DNA of 8,727 nucleotides, from the NCBI GenBank assembly GCA_035255485.1, contig DATEZO010000326.1, forward strand, positions 1-8,727, written 5' to 3'. Position numbers and translations under genes: made by a program. Under the pieces are notes generated by a model that saw nothing but the letters and a program-made list of their open reading frames with translations, did not search any database and was not told where the DNA came from. The stretch comes from DATEZO01 sp035255485. GTDB taxonomy: Bacteria > Pseudomonadota > Gammaproteobacteria > Burkholderiales > Burkholderiaceae_D. Shown piece by piece: positions 6,045-8,727 of the stretch. Numbering within the stretch: position 1 is the first letter of the stretch; each line of letters opens with the position of its first letter.

Positions 6045-6141
6045 GACGCACAAATCCCACGCAAAAACGCGCAGCGCAAGGCAAAGCCCCGCGCTGCGCG
6101 TTGCGGTTCTACCGCTATCAGCCGAGATCGATCGGAACGAA
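6045..6141 (-). repeat. Right copy of the degP 3' end plus terminator repeat
   Basis: This is the copy still attached to the intact degP gene. It is the direct-repeat partner of 4538-4641, about 1.5 kb away. The two copies bracket the cytochrome c gene and the IS remnant. Confidence 0.85.
6063..6102 (-). terminator. Intrinsic terminator of degP
   Basis: On the minus strand AACGCGCAGCGC and GCGCTGCGCGTT form a 12-bp GC-rich stem with a 13-base loop, followed by TTTTTG. It starts about 16 bases after the degP stop codon. Confidence 0.9.
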
Positions 6142-7599
6142 AATACGCGCCTCCTCGCGCTGCACCAGCAAGGCGACGTTGCGACCCGCCTTGCCGGCCA
6201 GGCTGCGCAACTGCTCCACGCTCGACACCGGCACGCCGTTGATCGACAGCACGATGTCGCCCGGCTGAATGCCGGAGCGGGCCGCCGCTCCGGTCACGTC
6301 TTCCACCAGCAGCCCGCCGGACACGCCGGCCTGTTGCCGCTCGTCACCGGCCAGCGGGCGCACCGCCAGGCCGAGCCGCCCCTGCTGCGACTGGGCGTCG
6401 CCCCGTTGCGCGACGGTCTTGTCCTTCAGCTCGGCGACGGTCACGCGCAGGGTCTTGGGAGAGCCCTTGCGCAGCACCTCGAATTGGGCCGACGTGCCCG
6501 GCTGCATCTCCGCTACCATTGCCGGCAGGTCGGACGAGCGGTTGATGTCGCGGCCATCCACGCGCACGATCACGTCACCCGGCTCCAGGCCTGCCTTTTC
6601 CGCCGGGCTGCCCTTTTCGACCGAAGCTACCAGCGCGCCCTGCACTTTTTTCAAACCGAAGGAATCGGCCAGCGACTGGGTCATGTCCTGGATGCTGACG
6701 CCGATCCGGCCGCGCGTGACTTTGCCGTGATGCACCAGTTGGTCCTGCACTCGGGCCGCGACATTGATCGGAATCGCAAACGACAAGCCCTGGTAGCCGC
6801 CGGTCTGGCTGTAGATCTGCGAGTTGATGCCGATCACTTCGCCTTTCAGGTTGAACAGCGGCCCACCCGAATTGCCCGGATTGACTGCGACGTCGGTCTG
6901 GATGAACGGTACGTAGGTGTCTTCCGGCAAGGAGCGCGATTTGGCGCTGATGATGCCGGCAGTCGCGGTGTTTTCAAAACCGTAGGGCGAGCCGATTGCC
7001 AGCACCGGTTCGCCGACCTGCGCTGCGGCAGGGTCGCCAATCTTGACCACGGGCAAGTCCTTGGCGGCGATCTTGATCACCGCCACGTCGGTCTGCCGAT
7101 CCGCGCCCAGCACCTTAGCCCGGTATTCGCGCCGGTCGGTCAGCTTCACGGTCACTTCCTGCGCGCCGTCCACCACATGCGCATTGGTCAGGATCAGGCC
7201 GTCCGGGCTGACGATGAAGCCGGAGCCCTGGCCGCGCATCATCTGGCCACCGTGTGGAACGCGCGGCCCTTGCGGCCCGAAGCGCCGGAAAAACTGCGAA
7301 AACGGATCGTCCGGATCGATGCCGGGTTGATCGTTCATGGCGGGCGTTTTTTCCGCCTTGCCAACCACGCTGATATTGACGACCGCCGGACCGTAATGCG
7401 CCACGATCCCGGAAAAATCCGTCGCGGTCGCCAGCCCCGGCGCGCTGACGGCGGCCGCCTGCGCCGGCACGACAGCCTGGCTGGCCATGGCCGCATGTGC
7501 AATGCCCCATTCCGGTTTTTCAAAATGGATATACCCGCCTGCCGCCACGGCAATCACGGCCGCGGCAATGACGCGTCGATTGAATTTCCTGTGTTCCAT
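6118..7599 (-). CDS. degP: Do-type periplasmic serine endoprotease (DegP/HtrA family)
   Basis: The protein has 493 residues. It degrades or refolds misfolded proteins in the periplasm under envelope stress. An N-terminal signal or anchor segment (about residues 8-24) is followed by an Ala-rich linker. The trypsin-like domain carries the triad His141 (TNAHVVDG), Asp171 (RQTDVAVIKI) and Ser244 (NPGNSGGPLF). Two PDZ domains follow (about 297-390, with VEKGSPAEKAGLEPGDVIV; and about 407-490, with GAAARSGIQPGDIVLSING). The length and two-PDZ layout match full-size DegP/DegQ/MucD-type proteins and nothing is missing. ATG 7599 has AAGGAG 6 bases upstream. The gene lies 142 bases downstream of a sensor kinase gene on the same strand, with its own upstream box at 7660-7676 and its own terminator. 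Its last codons and terminator are duplicated at 4538-4641. Which of degP, degQ or mucD is the best name cannot be settled here. Confidence 0.96.
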   Translation of the reverse strand: MEHRKFNRRVIAAAVIAVAAGGYIHFEKPEWGIAHAAMASQAVVPAQAAAVSAPGLATATDFSGIVAHYGPAVVNISVVGKAEKTPAMNDQPGIDPDDPFSQFFRRFGPQGPRVPHGGQMMRGQGSGFIVSPDGLILTNAHVVDGAQEVTVKLTDRREYRAKVLGADRQTDVAVIKIAAKDLPVVKIGDPAAAQVGEPVLAIGSPYGFENTATAGIISAKSRSLPEDTYVPFIQTDVAVNPGNSGGPLFNLKGEVIGINSQIYSQTGGYQGLSFAIPINVAARVQDQLVHHGKVTRGRIGVSIQDMTQSLADSFGLKKVQGALVASVEKGSPAEKAGLEPGDVIVRVDGRDINRSSDLPAMVAEMQPGTSAQFEVLRKGSPKTLRVTVAELKDKTVAQRGDAQSQQGRLGLAVRPLAGDERQQAGVSGGLLVEDVTGAAARSGIQPGDIVLSINGVPVSSVEQLRSLAGKAGRNVALLVQREEARIFVPIDLG

Positions 7600-7659
7600 G
7601 ATGCACTCCTTTTTGGATGCGCAGGTTCTCCTGCATGAAGTGCATTCTGGGCGGGCAGA

Positions 7660-7676
7660 CTTAAACAGGACTTAAA
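7660..7676 (-). promoter_or_regulatory. PmrA/QseB-like response-regulator box upstream of degP
   Basis: The minus strand reads TTTAAGTCCTGTTTAAG: two identical TTTAAG half-sites separated by 5 bases. This matches the direct-repeat box described for PmrA-type regulators (YTTAAK-N5-YTTAAK). Its near edge is 60 bases upstream of the degP start codon, in promoter range, with CAGAAT about 10 bases downstream as a possible -10. The neighbouring kinase belongs to the same QseC/PmrB group, so its partner regulator is the likely binder. The binding itself is inferred. Confidence 0.6.
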
Positions 7677-7741
7677 ACCGTGCGGAATTCTTGTCGAAGC
7701 AGAATCCGGGAAATACGTCCGAGATGTCCGGCTACGGGTGC

Positions 7742-8727
7742 TCAAGCCGGGCTTGAACGCGGAAACACGACCGAGACATGCAGCCCATGCCCGGTATTGT
7801 CGAGTGCGACGGTGGCCTGGTGCGCATCCGCGATCTGTTTGACGATGGACAGACCAAGCCCGCTGCCCTCCGCCTGTGTGCCCGGAACCCGATAGAAGCG
7901 GTCGAACACGCGGCTGCGATCCTCTTTCGGAATGCCGGGGCCGGTATCCTGCACCTGCACCGAAAACGCGGCATCGTCCGCCACAACCGATACATTCACC
8001 TTGCCGCCGTCCGGCGTGTAGCGGATCGCATTGTCGATCAGGTTGTTCAGCAGGATGCGCAACGCTTCCGGATCGCCCGTGATCAGTGCCGGCGCGGCGG
8101 CATCGAGGCTCAGCCTGATCTGCCTTGCCTGCGCGGCCAGCGCCATGTCGGCGACGGCCTGCTGCGCCAGCGCCGCCAGGTCGACGGCTTGCCGGTCGGG
8201 CGACGATGCGCCCGGTTCCTGCCGCGCCAGGGTCAGGAGTTGTTGCACCAGGTGTGTGGTGCGGTCGAAGCCCTGCCGCAACTCCGCGAATGCGGCCTTG
8301 CGGGCCGCCTCGTCCTGCGCGCGTTCCGCCAGCTGGATCTGCAGTTTCAGCGCGGTCAGCGGCGTTCTGAGCTCATGCGCGGCATCGGCAATGAATGCGC
8401 GCTGAGCATGGATGGCATGGTCCAGCCGCAACAGCAAATCGTTCAGTGCATGTGTCAAAGGCCGGATTTCCTGCGGCAGATCCGCATCGGCGATCGGCGC
8501 CAGCGCGCCGGCATCGCGCGACTGGACTTCCACCGCAACGCGTTGCACCGGGAACAGTCCTTTACCGACCGTGTACCAGATCAGCACGCCCAGGAACGGA
8601 AACAGCAGGAACAGCGGCGCCACCGTCTTGAACGCCATGTCGGCCGCGACTTCGCGCCGTGCGGAAAGCGGTTGCGCCACCTGCACCACCGTGTCGCCCA
8701 GCTGCACGCTGTACACGCGCCAGGCGC
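7742..8727 (-). CDS. QseC/PmrB-type sensor histidine kinase (partial, N-terminus outside window)
   Basis: This is a membrane sensor kinase of a two-component system. The frame stays open to the window edge (AWRVYSVQLGD...), so the first transmembrane helix and most of the periplasmic sensor are missing. A GTG at 8716 is not the real start. Visible in order: the end of the sensor (VVQVAQPLSARREVA), a transmembrane helix (TVAPLFLLFPFLGVLIWYTV), a HAMP-like linker, the H-box FIADAAHELRTPLTALKLQ with the phospho-accepting His at 8375-8377, the N-box NNLIDNAIRYTPDGG, the G1 box DTGPGIPKED, the F-box FDRFYR and the G2 box GSGLGLSIVKQ. All catalytic motifs are intact. In this family the response regulator gene normally lies just upstream, here beyond the right edge. 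The degP gene follows on the same strand. Confidence 0.95.
   Translation of the reverse strand, partial: AWRVYSVQLGDTVVQVAQPLSARREVAADMAFKTVAPLFLLFPFLGVLIWYTVGKGLFPVQRVAVEVQSRDAGALAPIADADLPQEIRPLTHALNDLLLRLDHAIHAQRAFIADAAHELRTPLTALKLQIQLAERAQDEAARKAAFAELRQGFDRTTHLVQQLLTLARQEPGASSPDRQAVDLAALAQQAVADMALAAQARQIRLSLDAAAPALITGDPEALRILLNNLIDNAIRYTPDGGKVNVSVVADDAAFSVQVQDTGPGIPKEDRSRVFDRFYRVPGTQAEGSGLGLSIVKQIADAHQATVALDNTGHGLHVSVVFPRSSPA

Noticed and set aside
6043..7638. A 531-codon open frame on the plus strand
   Set aside because: It is antisense to degP, whose catalytic triad and PDZ domains are intact. The plus-strand translation is rich in His, Arg and Ala, with no recognisable domain.

Overview
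The window looks like chromosomal DNA from a GC-rich betaproteobacterium, most likely Burkholderiales (an Oxalobacteraceae-like genome would fit). This rests on the GC-rich core genes, the style of the DegP and QseC-type kinase proteins, the alternative complex III genes, and the attC type. No rRNA, tRNA or CRISPR array was seen. All convincing intact genes lie on the minus strand, so the window reads from right to left.

Right end (about 6060-8727): the 3' two thirds of a QseC/PmrB-type sensor histidine kinase gene, cut by the window edge. It is followed by a complete Do-type (DegP/HtrA) periplasmic serine protease gene with a strong terminator. A PmrA/QseB-like box (two TTTAAG half-sites, 5 bases apart) sits about 60 bases upstream of degP. 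This suggests the two-component system next door regulates the protease.

Middle (about 3000-6060): a patchwork accessory segment, visibly less GC-rich than its flanks. From right to left it holds: a monoheme cytochrome c gene; a decayed, internally deleted IS4-like element between perfect 16-bp inverted repeats of a REP-like motif; and a second copy of the degP 3' end with its terminator, giving direct repeats of about 100 bp. These are followed by what looks like a small integron cassette array without an integrase gene. That array has an attI-like junction, a first cassette coding for an NTF2/SnoaL-like protein, a well-formed attC site, and a second cassette coding for a small DUF3147-like membrane protein. 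About 460 bases with no recognised gene then follow.

Left end (1-2984): the start of an alternative complex III (act) operon. actA encodes a membrane-anchored pentaheme cytochrome c. It overlaps by 4 bases with actB, which encodes the large iron-sulfur/molybdopterin-oxidoreductase-like subunit and runs off the window. ACIII oxidises quinol and passes electrons to cytochrome c or an oxidase.

The most interesting part is the middle: an integron-type cassette remnant whose integrase side has been replaced, at a visible junction, by a duplicated degP terminus. The cassette reading is well supported at the attC. The attI and intI-remnant reading is an inference.
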